Assembly: GCF_001540865.1 (NCBI RefSeq)
Contig: NC_033631.1
Span: 7,133,945 to 7,197,944, forward strand
Length of the DNA: 64,000 bases
From: Ananas comosus
Taxonomy: Eukaryota; Streptophyta; Magnoliopsida; Poales; Bromeliaceae
Reading direction: 5' to 3'
Within the stretch, counting starts at the first letter, position 1; every line of letters starts with the position of its first letter. The notes under the pieces were generated by a model, which had not been told where the DNA came from, did not search any database, and saw only the letters and a program-made list of their open reading frames with translations. Shown one piece after another: positions 44,611-56,930 of the stretch. The translations under genes were made by a program, and so were the position numbers.

Positions 44611-44640
<30 letters not shown>

Positions 44641-44642
<2 letters not shown>

Positions 44643-45173
44643 TGGTCTAATATCGGTAGCACAGAGGCCTTTATGCTACCAAGTTGTTTTCAATGATGCG
44701 GCATTCAAATCGACGATCGGCTCCGTTAGACTTAATATATATATACTATTAAAAGTATTTGGAAACTAAATTTCATAATTTTTCGACATTATTTAGCTAG
44801 TGATCAAAATGTCTCAAAATTGACAATTTTAATGGTAGATGTGATGCATTTGTTAATTTAACTGTGTAAAACAATCCAAATCTGATGAAAATTTTATAGA
44901 AAATTCTTTTCACTATTTAGGATAAGATCAGTATCTTTGATATTAAATTCAAGTCTTTTATCATCATTTTTTATGAGATTTTTATTTTTAGCCGTTCATT
45001 TTTAGACTACTCGTTTGATAAGTAAATGAAGCCGAAAAATTATGAAATATAGTTTCCAGATACTTTCAATAGTGTAGATCAAGTTTAACGGAGCCGATCA
45101 TCGATTTAGAAGCTGCGTCATTGAAAACAACTTGGTAGCACGGAGGCCTCCGTGCTACCGATAGTATACCAGA
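44641..45173. mobile_element. Foldback MITE, family 1, second copy
   Basis: Similar to 40545-41087 over its length. The right end carries the 26-bp perfect palindrome 45134-45159 (GGTAGCACGGAGG and its complement). Flanked by (TA)n at the left and (CT)n at the right. Confidence 0.8.
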
Positions 45174-45181
45174 CTATCTCT

Positions 45182-45223
<42 letters not shown>

Positions 45224-45224
45224 N

Positions 45225-45260
<36 letters not shown>

Positions 45261-45261
<1 letters not shown>

Positions 45262-46851
45262 GGTCGTGGCTACTATACTATTATGAGTATTGGAGCCCTC
45301 ATACTCATAAGTTGTTTTCGATGATGGAGCTTCCGAATCGACGATCCACTTCGTCAAATATGATCTAGAGTATTTGAAACTTCTACTAGAAAATAAATTT
45401 CGTAAATTTTCGAAATCATAATAAAGTCCATCAAGCGGGCATAAAATGAACGGTCAAAATCGAACGACATCCTAAAAAGGATGGTCGAATCCTTCAATTT
45501 AAGATCGGAGTTATTGATCTTTATCTAGGTAGTGAATAGAATTTTCTATCAAAAATTCAACAAATTCCGATTCTTTTACACCGTTAAACTAGCAAGTATC
45601 CCATACTGGCCATTAAAAATTCTCAAATTTGTGACCTCTTGATCGTAAGGTAAATGATGTCAAAAAATTATAAAATTTGATTTTCTAGAAGTTTTAAATG
45701 CTGTAAATAACGTTTAATGGTATGGATCGTCGATTCAGAAGCTCTATCATCGAAAACGATTTATGAATACGAGAGCGATCGTACTCATCATAGTATAGTA
45801 GCCGGACCATATATATATATATATATATATATATAGTCCGGCTGGGATACTATCGATAGCACCATGGGTTTGGTGCTATCGAGTTTTCCACCGTTAGATT
45901 TAACCCTTTGATTATTTTTGCCCGTTAGATTATACTATTCAACCAACTACCCACTCAATCCTAGGGAGCCCACATCATCCTAATCGCTTATTTCTCAATC
46001 CAATGGATAAAAAATTGATAGCATTCCAACCTAGCTATATATATATATATATATATATAGAGCAGGGCTGCTGTGCTCTCAGGAGCACGGAGGCCTCCGT
46101 GCTCCTGAGCCGTTTTCGATGATGGAATTTTTGAATCAACGATCGGCTCCGTTAGACTTGATCTAGCATATTTGAAGTTTCTAGAAAATAATTTTTGCGA
46201 TTTTTTGATATCATTTACCTAGCGATCGAAAGGATTCAAAATCCATAATTTTTAACGGTTGATATTTGCCGTTTTATAAGTTTAACGGTGTTGAAGTATT
46301 CAAGTCAGATGAAATTTTTGATCAGAAAATTCTTTATCTTGTCGTACGATAGTATCAATAATTTTCTGATCAAAAATTTTATCTGCTTTGAATACTTCTT
46401 CACTTTTTAACTTAAAAACGGCAAATATCAACCTTTAAAAATTATGGATTTTGAATCCTTTCGATCGCTAGGTAAATGATATCAAAAAATCGTAAAAATT
46501 ATTTTCTAGAAACTTCAAATGTGCTAGATCAAGTCTAACGGAGCCGATCGTTGATTCAAAAATTCCATCATCGAAAACGGCTTAGGAGCACGGAGGCCTC
46601 TGTGCTCCTGAGAGCATAGCTGCCCTGCTCTATATATATATATATATATATATAGCTAGGTTGGAATGCTATCAATTTTTTATCCATTGGATTGAGAAAT
46701 AAGCGATTAGGATGATGTGGGCTCCCTAGGATTGAGTGGGTAGTTGGTTGAATAGTATAATCTAACGGGCAAAAATAATCAAAGGGTTAAATCTAACGGT
46801 GGAAAACTCGATAGCACCAAACCCATGGTGCTATCGATAGTATCCCAGCCG

Positions 46852-46899
<48 letters not shown>

Positions 46900-47447
46900 T
46901 CCGGCTACTATACTATGATGAGTACGATCGCTCTCGTATTCATAAATCGTTTTCGATGATAGAGCTTCTGAATCGACGATCCATACCATTAAACGTTATT
47001 TACAGCATTTAAAACTTCTAGAAAATCAAATTTTATAATTTTTTGACATCATTTACCTTACGATCAAGAGGTCACAAATTTGAGAATTTTTAATGGCCAG
47101 TATGGGATACTTGCTAGTTTAACGGTGTAAAAGAATCGGAATTTGTTGAATTTTTGATAGAAAATTCTATTCACTACCTAGATAAAGATCAATAACTCCG
47201 ATCTTAAATTGAAGGATCCGATCATCCATTTTTAGGACGTCGTTCGATTTTGACCGTTCATTTTATGCCCGCTTGATGGACTTTATTATGATTTCGAAAA
47301 TTTACGAAATTTATTTTCTAGTAGAAGTTTCAAATACTCTAGATCATATTTGACGAAGTGGATCGTCGATTCGGAAGCTCCATCATCGAAAACAACTTAT
47401 GAGTATGAGGGCTCCAATACTCATAATAGTATAGTAGCCACGACCTA
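45261..47447. repeat. 2.2-kb compound palindrome built of nested foldback MITEs
   Basis: Outer layer: family-2 foldback 45261-45809, inverted at 46897-47447. Middle: 45837-46034, inverted at 46655-46853. Core: foldback 46059-46631, whose loop lies at about 46335-46358. Each layer is separated by (TA)n. The arms (about 1.09 kb each) are nearly identical on comparison, with only scattered differences, e.g. around 45470-45490. 46078-46109 is itself a perfect 32-bp palindrome. Non-coding. Confidence 0.9.
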
Positions 47448-48988
47448 TATATATATATAATATTTTAATTATATATAGGCTGAGTGAGTAACTTGAGTTT
47501 AGTTTAAATTGGGCCAATATAGCTGACTCATAAAAACAAATCTAATAAACAAACAAAGCGGCAAAATTTCACTAAATTTACACCCTCTTCCTCTATTTTT
47601 TTTTTTTCACAGAGCTCTAAATTCCTAATCTCTCTCTCTCTCTCTCTCTATTTTTCTATATCTCACCCCAAATGGTCAACTCTAAAGCCCCCAAAGTTAC
47701 TAAGTAACAACACGCGCTCGCCGTTAACTATTTTGCCATTAATTGTGTACTTGAAAAATATACAGAATATTTTTAAGGTAAAAAATTATTGTTTATACAA
47801 AATTTTGATTTTAGTTATATATGATTGGATAATTTAATCGAATATTGCCTATATAAATTATTCATTTTTTGACAGCATAAATGAAAAGTAATAATATGGA
47901 GATTGAAGGCGGAAGAGAAGACACGCGAGACTGAAAAAAATAGATATCCAACTCATAAATTTTTTTTTCATATTATAATATTGTATTTCATATAATTATT
48001 TTGTATTTTGAATTATTAGACATATCTTCGTATCAAATTATATATAATATTCTATATGAATTAAACTATTGATCGTACGATGTTGAGAATTTCAAGCGGC
48101 TTGTTTAGGGCTCGAGCTCGCTCGACTCAAAATTAGGCTTGCTCGAGCTCGGCTCGAATTAATTTCAAATCAAGCTTGAGCCTAAATTTAAGCTCTAAAT
48201 TGATTTCAAGCTGAATTTGAGCAAAGATAAGCTCGCTCGAGCTCGGCTCGTTTCCACCCCTACTCATTCTTGCTTATTGGTATCAGTTCAAAATCCTACT
48301 CATTCTTGCTTATTGGTATCAGTTCAAAATCCACTAGCAAATATATATGAAAATTTAAGCAAAAATTGTTTATATTAAAATAAAATTCTAAAATTCGAAT
48401 ACAAGGTGATTCGTCTCGTTTATTAAATTGTTTCAATGAGATGTTAATTCAACAAAGTCGCATTTAGGGATGCAAATGGGCGGATCTGTGGGTAGGAGAG
48501 TCGCCTCGCCTCCGGCCCTCGCCAATATCGAATCTGCCCCGCCTCAAGCCACGCCTTTGTGATGGGTGAAATATATCTCATAACCTATTGTGTTTAACAA
48601 TCTGCCTCTTGCTGGCACCCTGAATTTGCTTCGTCGGTCCACAATTTTTTACTTACATTTAAATTAATATAATAAAATTTTAATTCTTTTAATTAAAACA
48701 AAATTTTAAAAATAATTAAAGTATTATAAAAGAATCTCTCTTTTAAATCACATTTGCTTCAAAAAGAACTAACATTTAAAGTTCAAATAATGTTTAAAAA
48801 AATTAAAAGTTGTTTTTTAACTTCAATACTTTTTCAGGACAGATTTGGGGCGAATTCGGGATGAGATTTGTCCAGATAGATTTAAGACCGAACAAATTTT
48901 TTTCCCATCTTACACCCGAACTGTTTCGGATTATAATAATATCCCAATTTACAGGCCCGAATTACTTAATTTGTTTATTAATCACCAT
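47448..48988. other. AT-rich intergenic DNA with hAT ends, no gene
   Basis: (CT)n at 47627-47650. 48090-48262 carries repeated GCTCGAGCTCGGCTCG motifs ending TTTCCACCCCTA, the right end of a hAT element without its left end. A 36-bp direct duplication occupies 48260-48331. A hAT left end, TAGGGATGCAAATGGG, is at 48465 without a clear right partner. Confidence 0.55.
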
Positions 48989-49474
48989 TAGGGATGTCAA
49001 TCGGTCGGATTCGGAGCGGATTTTCAAAAATCCAAATCCGAACGCGAACCCAACTCCAAACCTGAAATCTAATTCAAACCTGAATCCGACAGATTTTAAA
49101 AATTCATATCCAAAACCCGAACTCGACCAAAAATTCGAAATCCAAATCCAAGCCCAAACCTGAAATCCAAACCCGAAATAATTATTTCTCTTTTCAATAT
49201 TTTAAAATATATTACATTAAATTTAAAATTTTAAAATACAAATTCAAATGTAATATATATATATATATATACACACGAAGCACTTGGTGCTACCAAGTTT
49301 TCCGCCGTTAGATTTACCCTTTTGATCATTTTCACCCGTTAGATCATACTATTCAACCAACCACCCATTCAACCCTAGGGGGCCCACATCATTCTAACCG
49401 CACATCTCTTAATCCAATGGCCAAAAACTTAGTAGTACCAATATCTTGGTCCTATTAATAGCATAGTAGTCTAG

Positions 49475-49519
<45 letters not shown>

Positions 49520-49610
49520 AAACTATATCTATTTAGCATCAGACAAATTTATTATGTTCGAGTTTAGGTTCGTATAAAATTTCGGATATCCGTAGTCATG
49601 GACATCCCTA
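48989..49610. mobile_element. hAT MITE upstream of the PSMD5-like gene, with nested MITE
   Basis: Starts TAGGGATGTCAA (48989) and ends ATGGACATCCCTA (49610). The flanks ATCACCAT (48981-48988) and ATCACCAC (49611-49618) match 7 of 8. A second MITE with CACTTGGTGCTACCAAG and a (TA)n right flank is nested at about 49275-49480. The right end is 217 bp before the ATG at 49827. Confidence 0.8.
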
Positions 49611-49826
49611 ATCACCACTTCCCGTCCCATTCGGAGGCAGACTGCTGCAGGAGCTCGGCCAACCCGAATCCGTTTTCACTCGCGCTCGTCGAGAAGAGAT
49701 CCGATTTGGTCTGTGCAGTCTATCTTTGTTAACGCTAGCCTCCGCTCCGCCGTTTCGTGTTGGCTTCCAGTCTTTTCCGCGTCCTTGGTCTCGTCAGCAG
49801 CAGCAGCAGCAGCGGCGGCGGCAGCA

Positions 49827-49911
49827 ATGGAGGAAGAGGCGGCATCACCACCACCGCCGCCTTCTCTAGCCCAAGTACTCGAAGCCGCTTCTGAATTCGC
49901 TTCCTTCCCCG
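49827..49911 (+). CDS. PSMD5: 26S proteasome non-ATPase subunit 5 (PSMD5/S5b)-like ARM-repeat protein, exon 1
   Basis: The PSMD5/Hsm3 family is a dedicated chaperone for assembly of the proteasome base and folds as ARM/HEAT helical repeats. Exon 1 encodes MEEEAASPPPPPSLAQVLEA and ASEFASFPG, ending with the first base of a Gly codon before GTACCC. An upstream in-frame ATG at 49713 would add 38 residues ending in a poly-Ala run; I prefer 49827, which starts the acidic, family-like N-terminus. Across eight exons (85, 64, 109, 63, 101, 67, 72, 162 bp) every junction keeps phase, giving 241 continuous codons. Plant members are about 500 residues, so the 3' half is beyond base 64000. Family naming is from recalled plant homologues. 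Confidence 0.8.
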
Positions 49912-50009
49912 GTACCCATCTCCCGAACCTTCCCGCTGATTCATCCTAATACCATCTCATTTTTGTCTCGATATTTAGCTAACCACTTCTCGACCGATCG
50001 TTCTTGTAG

Positions 50010-50073
50010 GATCGCAGAGTGATGATTCAGTCAGAGAGTTCGTCGATCGTTTTCCTCTTCCCGTGCTTTTTGG
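50010..50073 (+). CDS. PSMD5: PSMD5-like, exon 2
   Basis: After TGTAG acceptor; encodes SQSDDSVREFVDRFPLPVLF and ends GG before GTGAAT. The FLDRFPLPV-type motif is conserved near the N-terminus of plant homologues. Intron 1 is 98 bp; intron 2 is 3.06 kb and holds a hAT MITE and other repeats. Confidence 0.85.
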
Positions 50074-50223
50074 GTGAATCTCTCTCTCTTTCGCTCCAGC
50101 TTTTCTTTATTTTAATATGCTTGTTATGGCACATAATCATATTATTGCCTTACTTATTTGCCTTATTAGTATGTATTTTCTTCTTTTTATGATTGATGCT
50201 GTATTTGAGCAATGACCTAATAT

Positions 50224-50552
50224 TAAGGATTTAAGTGTCCATCGGCATGGGCCATATTCACCGTGCTCGTATCGTGCCAATAAGATATCGGCACGATACA
50301 GTTTCCGTGCTGATGATGTTGCTCAAAACTCTCTAATTTTTAAATTAGTAAGTAATTTTTTCAATAAAGTTCAAAAGATTTAATAAAGATACATAAGAAG
50401 CAATTAGAATATTTTGTGGCTAAAGAAAATAAAGATTTCATGCCATCACGTGCCGGTACATGTGTATTTTTGTACACGGTCCGGCATGCACCGTGCCGTA
50501 TCGTGCCAACAAATTTTCGGCAAGACCCCGTGCCACCGCACTTAAATCCTTG
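50224..50552. mobile_element. hAT MITE in intron 2 (family CAAGGATTTAA)
   Basis: (T)AAGGATTTAAGTG at the left and CACTTAAATCCTTG at the right, with 8-bp duplication CCTAATAT (50216-50223 and 50553-50560). Same family as 58204-58545. Non-coding. Confidence 0.85.
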
Positions 50553-50662
50553 CCTAATATTATTTGAATTTTCTTCCTTTTCAATCATGTAATTGTAATA
50601 CTGAATGGGCTTAATCTCCTGTTGAATAATATGAAGCCTTAATCAGTTTTAGGATTTTTAAC

Positions 50663-50702
50663 ATGGTATCATAGCTAGAGGTTGTGAGTTCGAATCTCGC
50701 CA
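50663..50702 (+). other. Possible tRNA-derived fragment
   Basis: TGGTATCATAGCTAGAGG followed by GTGAGTTCGAATCTCGCC resembles a tRNA-type B box (GTTCGAATC). The 5' half does not fold convincingly. It may be a SINE or tRNA remnant in intron 2. Confidence 0.3.
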
Positions 50703-51879
50703 TACTTGTGGTCTTATTTGATTTTTTGCTCATTTCATTTAAGTCCTATTTCTTGGGCCTATCAAAATATCTCGACCTAGATGTGATGGGGTGATGCAAA
50801 CCGAGAGGTTGCCAAAAGTGAATTTTCAAGTTTGCTTTTGTTTAAAGGTAAAACTAGGTTCAATTTATCAATTCCGATGAACTTTAAGCAAGGAAGCAAA
50901 AATTTCAGTAAAACAAAAATTAAAATCGAATTGAAGTAATACTAAGATGATGATAAACCTTCAATATATGAGATAATAACAACCAACTGAAAATATATAT
51001 AATAGTTCCAAAAGGTAAATTCGGCTTTATCGGACTTAAAGCTTTAGGTTTGGTTGTTTGGCAAATATGGTTGGTAATGGTGGAATGCTAGATTAAAAGG
51101 GGATAATAGGATGTCATGAGATGAGAGATACAAAAAGTGCACCGTTCACACGATTGCGAGGGATCCACGATCGATGAGGAGGGCGGTACACTACGGGTAG
51201 AACTTCGACAACGGGGAAGAAGAAGATGAGGTAGTGACTCGGAAGAAGAGGAGGGGTAGAAGTAGAAGCCGATATTGTCACGAGGAAGAAGTGACAACGA
51301 TCAAGTTGAGGAAGAAGACGATCTCGGCGCGAGAAAGAAGCGTCGATGATCTCACCGGGAAGTAGAGCACCAAGGATAAAGATTGAGAGTAGAATTTTCT
51401 ATTCATCCAAATATATCCCTTAAGGCTTCAAGAATCATGTATTTATAGTGTTGAAAGCCCTCTGATAATAAATTATTGTCTTTTCATGTTCAACACAACA
51501 CGGTCACCCAAGATTCATGCATAGAAAACGAAGCAACTTTGGGAATTACAAAGGTCTTTCTTTTATTTTTTTTTTTGGGGAATTCCAAAGGTCATTTTGG
51601 GATTGTTTTTTTGTTTATGGGAGAAAAGAGTTTGGATTAGCCAAATCAACTAAAACCAAATAATTTAAGTCCGAATCAAACACGAATCTACAAAATAAAA
51701 GAAAATTGTATTTGAAAATAAAACGAGATTTATTTGCTGCATCATGGGGGGTGTTGGAGGTAAATATTAAAAACACTATTTTTTGACAGTTTAAGTGTTT
51801 GGAGATAAACGGTTACTCTATAGTTTCTCAAATTAAAGGTACCTAGTAGAACCTTCAGCAAAAAGAAAGGGTAAAGGTG

Positions 51880-52940
51880 CATAGACCTTTCCAGAACTAT
51901 AGTGCATTTTGAAACGGCAAAAAAAAAGGGTAAAGATGCAATAGATCTTACCTAAACTACAGTGTATTTTGAAATGGTTACCTGAATTTTTAAAATTTTA
52001 ATTTTACTATCTAACCTTACATTCATTTTATTTTATGAGCAATTCTGAAAAACTACTTTTTCCAATTCTGTTAGAATTTAGCGATGATTATCAAAATACT
52101 TATAGAATGTTTCTTCAAATGGATGAAACATTATATTAGATTGCAAATATTATGCCAAAGAAATGAAAAGTACTGTTAATTTCTGATTGAAAATACTAAA
52201 TCATTTGTATTATAATTTATAAGATTAGCTCATAAAATCAACATTTGTAAGTTCAAGAGTGTCTCAAAATGCGTCATGCTTTCTATAAGATTAATACATT
52301 TTTTACAATACCAAAAGAAAAATCTGGAGCTTTTGGTGTGGCATGAAGCCAAAAAGTGAGATTGAGAACCGAAAAGCTCCAGTTTGGTGCTTTTGATTTT
52401 ACTGTGGGAAGAATCTGGTGGGGACATATTAGTAAACTGCTTGTCCTAATCTCATTAAGGCAGCCCTTCGCCACTTTGTAAACAACACTACACCTGCAGA
52501 AGGCCCAAATAGACGCTAAGCAGATTTTTAATTCTGGGTTTTCTCGATAGGAGTCATAGGATGGCTTTGCATTACATATCAGCAAAAATGTCTATACCTA
52601 ACCTGAAATATAGTGCATTTTGAAATGACTAATTGAACTATAGAAGCCTTTTTAAGTGTATCTGGAGTTACATTCATTTGTTCTCTAAGAAATTCTCAAA
52701 GAAACTTTATCAAGTTCTATTAGAATTAATGATTTTTTATTAAAGTACTTGATAGAGTGTTCCATCAGATGATAGAAACATAATATTAGATTAGAAAATA
52801 CTCTATCGAAAAAGTCAGAAGTACTGTCAAATTCTGATGGGGAAATACTAAATCAATTTTAGTGTAAGATTAGGTAGTAAAGTCAACATTTTTGAAGTTC
52901 AGGTACCTGTTTTAAAATGCGTCGTAGTTCACATCAAGTC
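51880..52940. repeat. Intron 2 repeat with internally repeated segments
   Basis: CTATAGTGCATTTTGAAA-like lines occur at about 51897, 51957 and 52608. TTAAAATGCGTCGTAG and CAAAATGCGTCATG appear inverted in sense at 52262 and 52912. Probably a non-autonomous element with diverged halves. No CDS. Confidence 0.4.
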
Positions 52941-53134
52941 AGCACATTTTTGCCTTACAAATAAGAATCCTGACACTGGATAGTAGATTAAATTTAAGAC
53001 TGGTGATAGAGAGTGTACAAAGGGGTTGAATAATACAGACATGAAGTGGCTTCATCACTACTGTTGAAAATGTAAATAGGCTGTTGTGACATGAATTTGA
53101 CTACTTGTTTATTGTGTGATTACCTTAATTGCAG

Positions 53135-53243
53135 TGTGTTGCAAGGTGAGGTATATGTACCTGGAGTGGAGGATACTATTGTTGCCTGTTTAGACAAAAT
53201 CTTCAAGACAAAATATGGTGCTTCTCTTCTTCCAAACTTTGCT
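53135..53243 (+). CDS. PSMD5: PSMD5-like, exon 3
   Basis: Acceptor GCAG at 53131-53134; donor GTATGT at 53244. Encodes VLQGEVYVPGVEDTIVACLD and KIFKTKYGASLLPNFA. The KIFKTKYGASLLP stretch is a conserved block of the plant family. The 3' half of this exon and its donor are duplicated immediately downstream. Confidence 0.9.
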
Positions 53244-53448
53244 GTATGTATCAGTATAATTACTTATGCTTCTATGTTTCTTTTTCTTTTCATTTTCCTT
53301 TTTGCATTTGATTACTTAAAGACAAAATCTTCAAGACAAAATATGGTGCATCTCTTCTTCCGAACTTTGCTGTATGTATCAGTATAATTACTTATGCTTC
53401 TATGTTTCTTTTTCTTTTCATTTTCCTTTTTGCATTTGATTACTTAAT
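53193..53448 (+). repeat. 128-bp tandem duplication including half of exon 3
   Basis: 53193-53320 is repeated at 53321-53447 with about two visible differences (GCTTCT/GCATCT and CCAAAC/CCGAAC). The second copy contains the second half of exon 3 with an intact GTATGT donor, but only AAAG in front as a possible acceptor. Confidence 0.9.
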
Positions 53449-54081
53449 CATTATGAACGGAGCAGTTTAGTTTTCGATCAATAGCTTGAGTGGAAAAGGT
53501 AGCTAAACGTAATATTCACTTGTCAGATTTAAATATCAAATTTTAGTAAATGCTTATTTTATTTTTTATGGTCGTCATAGAAACTTATGATGTTTGTAAA
53601 CAGTCCACCTGATGAATTTATGCCTGATGTCCAGAATTTTGATATCTAATATATACTTGTAGAACTCATTGAACTTACTAACTGGAAAAATGTCAAAATT
53701 ATTGGATTTAGAAATTCTTAGGGCAAGGTTTGTCTTTCCATGTTTTACTTAATTATATCAGGCATGATCGGTATATCATTCAGAGCTAGTGGGTGAATAT
53801 TAAAAAGGTGATGTCCTTTATATTCTCAAAATTTAGATCACTCTTAACTGCCCCTCTCCTTTCTAAACTCAGAGATTTTCCAGACAGAAATTACTTTTTG
53901 TATAAACTTTTTTGTAGTAGCAAGTTTTTCTTCTTTCTCCTACATTTGGATTGAACTTTTTATCTTATTGTTTCATTTATTATTCTACTGAGTTATTATA
54001 AATTTAATAAATTTATTAGATGTATCAAATACTTGTATCACTTCTTTACGTTGATTACTGTTTTTCTCTTTCTTTCTCCAG

Positions 54082-54144
54082 CCCTTCATACAAGCTGGAC
54101 TGCAGGCCAACTCCCAAGCCATCAGATGCTTGGCTTGTAAAGCT
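54082..54144 (+). CDS. PSMD5: PSMD5-like, exon 4
   Basis: TTTCTCCAG acceptor; encodes PFIQAGLQANSQAIRCLACK and A, then GTATGT. 63 bp, phase 0 at both ends. Confidence 0.9.
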
Positions 54145-55477
54145 GTATGTTTAATTGCAAGTGATTTTCTTTGATTTCTGTTTGGAAACCTTTCTGTCTG
54201 AATCTCTATTTAATATTGACAAGCTATTTTAAGAGCGTTTTGTCATTTCTCTGATCTCTTTTGTTACTCCAAGAAGAATATAGGTATCTACTTTGCCATG
54301 ATTCCATCTTATGCACGCCGCAGATAGTGGTGTTGGTGACTTGTCCATGTTTTGGTTTAAATCTTTTCTTATTTTAAGTGCACCAGAAAACTTATTAAAA
54401 AGGGACTTGTACTCATATAATTGGGCAATAATCACCCCCTACATATATCCCCTGCTAGAGTGTAAACTTTTGTGTATACCTCCCTTATTTTAAGGTGGGG
54501 AAATTATTTAATTGATGGGGGCAAGATTTGTTCTGTATTAGGAAACTATATGTCAAGGATGATGCTTTTTGCAACTACAAGGGTATATTTGTAAGAAGTT
54601 GAGTTTATCGAAATTGTCAATAAAAATTTAGATTTTGCAAGGATATGTTGGTTAATAGATATTTTTTCAGTGGTATATATGTAAATATATCTATTGCCTT
54701 AGAACTGCAAAGTTTGTTGTCCGGGAGGCTTGAACCTGAATGGTACATTCTTTTCATCAATTCCTTACATCAGAAAATTCTTGGCATTTTGCATATGGTT
54801 TCACGTAGAAGCTAAGGCAAATAATGAACCTAGCACCACGTACCTTGTTTACAGTAGGATCATTTCCATCATTTGTAGCCTGATGTATTCTATTGAGCTG
54901 TACCTCTTTAGTTATAGCATTTGCACTTTATGCTCAGCTGCTACACGAATTATTCAAGACGAAAAAGAGACACTGGGAATCTGAATGGCTCTTTCAATAC
55001 TGGATTGCTTTATTAGAGCTATTGTGCCACCTTTGAAGGGCTTAACGATGCTTACTGGAACTTGGTTCTTGATTGCTCAAGTCAACTGGTGGATATATTT
55101 TCGCTATGGATATCTGCAGAACATTGAGATGGAAGAAGTATTAATTTTCTCTAAATCCTTGATGTAGTTAAGGTTCGTTGTACTAGCTATAGCTGGTCCA
55201 GGCTAGAGTGATATCTTGTTGGACAGTGACTAGGATGTTTCATTGTGCCTTTATCAAAACAAGATCTGATGGTAGAACTTCATTAGAACACATTATAGCT
55301 AAAAGTTTATGAACCAAAATGCAACTAGATTAATAGTTTGACTACTGGCATAATTTACCTTAGCTCATTTACATTGACTTTTACAATTAGTATACGGGAC
55401 AAGTTTGAAAGTACTGCAGTCTATATCATGATTTAGGTCTTGTTCAAAGTACTCATTTAACCTTGTGTTTCCATCAG

Positions 55478-55578
55478 GTGTCCTATCTTCTTGATAATGC
55501 TGACAATTATGGAGCAGCTGAGCAGATTATTATTGGATATAACATATACCCACTTCTTCTTAACTGTCTGATTGAGGG
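55478..55578 (+). CDS. PSMD5: PSMD5-like, exon 5
   Basis: CCATCAG acceptor; encodes VSYLLDNADNYGAAEQIIIG, then YNIYPLLLNCLIEG (last codon split), a typical ARM helix pair. Intron 4 (1.33 kb) contains unique-looking sequence with chance ORFs. Intron 5 is 3.66 kb and TE-rich. Confidence 0.9.
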
Positions 55579-56930
55579 GTATCAACCTTTTCATTTGCTT
55601 TTATAACAAGTTCATATTTTCAGCCAGTTTTTATTCTGTCTTCTTATGCTCTTAGTCTTTACAACAAGTTAGGTTATTCTTTCTTATTTTATGTCTAATT
55701 ATAATAATTTTTACAACATGCTGGTGCTTATTTATTGAATCATGGATGCTGGACTACTCTGTCAACTGTTGAAATAACATATACAAATATAAGGTTTCTG
55801 GCCATAACTCTAGGAAATTATCATTTATGGGCCATTGGGCCCCTGTTTTTCAAGGGATAAATATCCAAGCAAACACTCATCAAAGGATAAATATGCAAAT
55901 AGGAACTATTTTTAGTGCAGCAAATAATGTTCACTCCTGATTAATTGATTATCCTACTCCAGTAAAATCCTTTGTGCATAACATGTAAGCATCTTTTATG
56001 TTTTTGAATCTACGCATACTGAACTGTGTATCCATATCTTTGTAACCTGTGGGGTCCGTAGATGATAAACCAAATTCATTAGTAGTTATCCATCCTACTT
56101 TATTTGAATTCCCTCTCAATCAGTTATGCCTACAACTTATGTATGACTAATTTGGCAAAACGAAGTTAAATCTTACAAGATGTATATGTCGAAAGTATCT
56201 TTTGCGTCTTGAATCTAAAGGCTCTCCAGTGTTGCATTGTCAACATATTAGAATCGTCTTATAAGGCACAAAATGCTGCATTGATTTGCATGATCAATAC
56301 TTAATTTGCAATTTACTTTGATTCCCATATTCTGTGTCCCATTTGGCTCTCCAAAGTTTTTATTTGATAATTTTAATGTCGTTTGATATACATTAATTGA
56401 TCCATCTGCATTCGAAGAGTAGATTAGTTTCATCTGAAATAAAAAGTGAAAATGATATATTTTTTATTTTCTAAGCTAGTTCATAAGCGAACTTGGACCT
56501 ATGATAGGTGAACTTTGCATATTAGTAACAACACTTGGACCTAGAACTTCACAGTTGCTACTTGAGTAATAGAAGCTATTCAAGTATAACAATATCTCTA
56601 CATTTGGTCTTACAATTAACAAGAAATTAGGGGTGAAAAACGGATCGGATAATATCCGGCTGTTTCCACATCCGTATTTGATTTCATCCACATCCGAATA
56701 GGAAATATCTGGGTCTGGTTGGATACGGATGCAGATATGGTCTCAAAGAGTTCAAATTGCCCGAATATTTGAAAATATTGGATACAAATCAGGATATCCT
56801 GAAGTTTATATATGTTATTAACAAAATATTGTGGAAAAATAATTGATATTGGGTTGTAGCTGACATCGTAAAGGGCTTGCCTTGCACGTAAAGGGTTCAG
56901 GTTGGATTCTCCTCACCCCCTTAATATTTT

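Noticed and set aside
45176..45247. (CT)n run as a regulatory GAGA site
   Set aside because: It lies between MITEs, contains an N and behaves like a microsatellite at insertion junctions.
49713..49826. Upstream in-frame ATG of the PSMD5-like gene
   Set aside because: It would add a hydrophobic and poly-Ala leader encoded by a GCA/GCG repeat; 49827 gives the expected N-terminus, though the longer start is not excluded.
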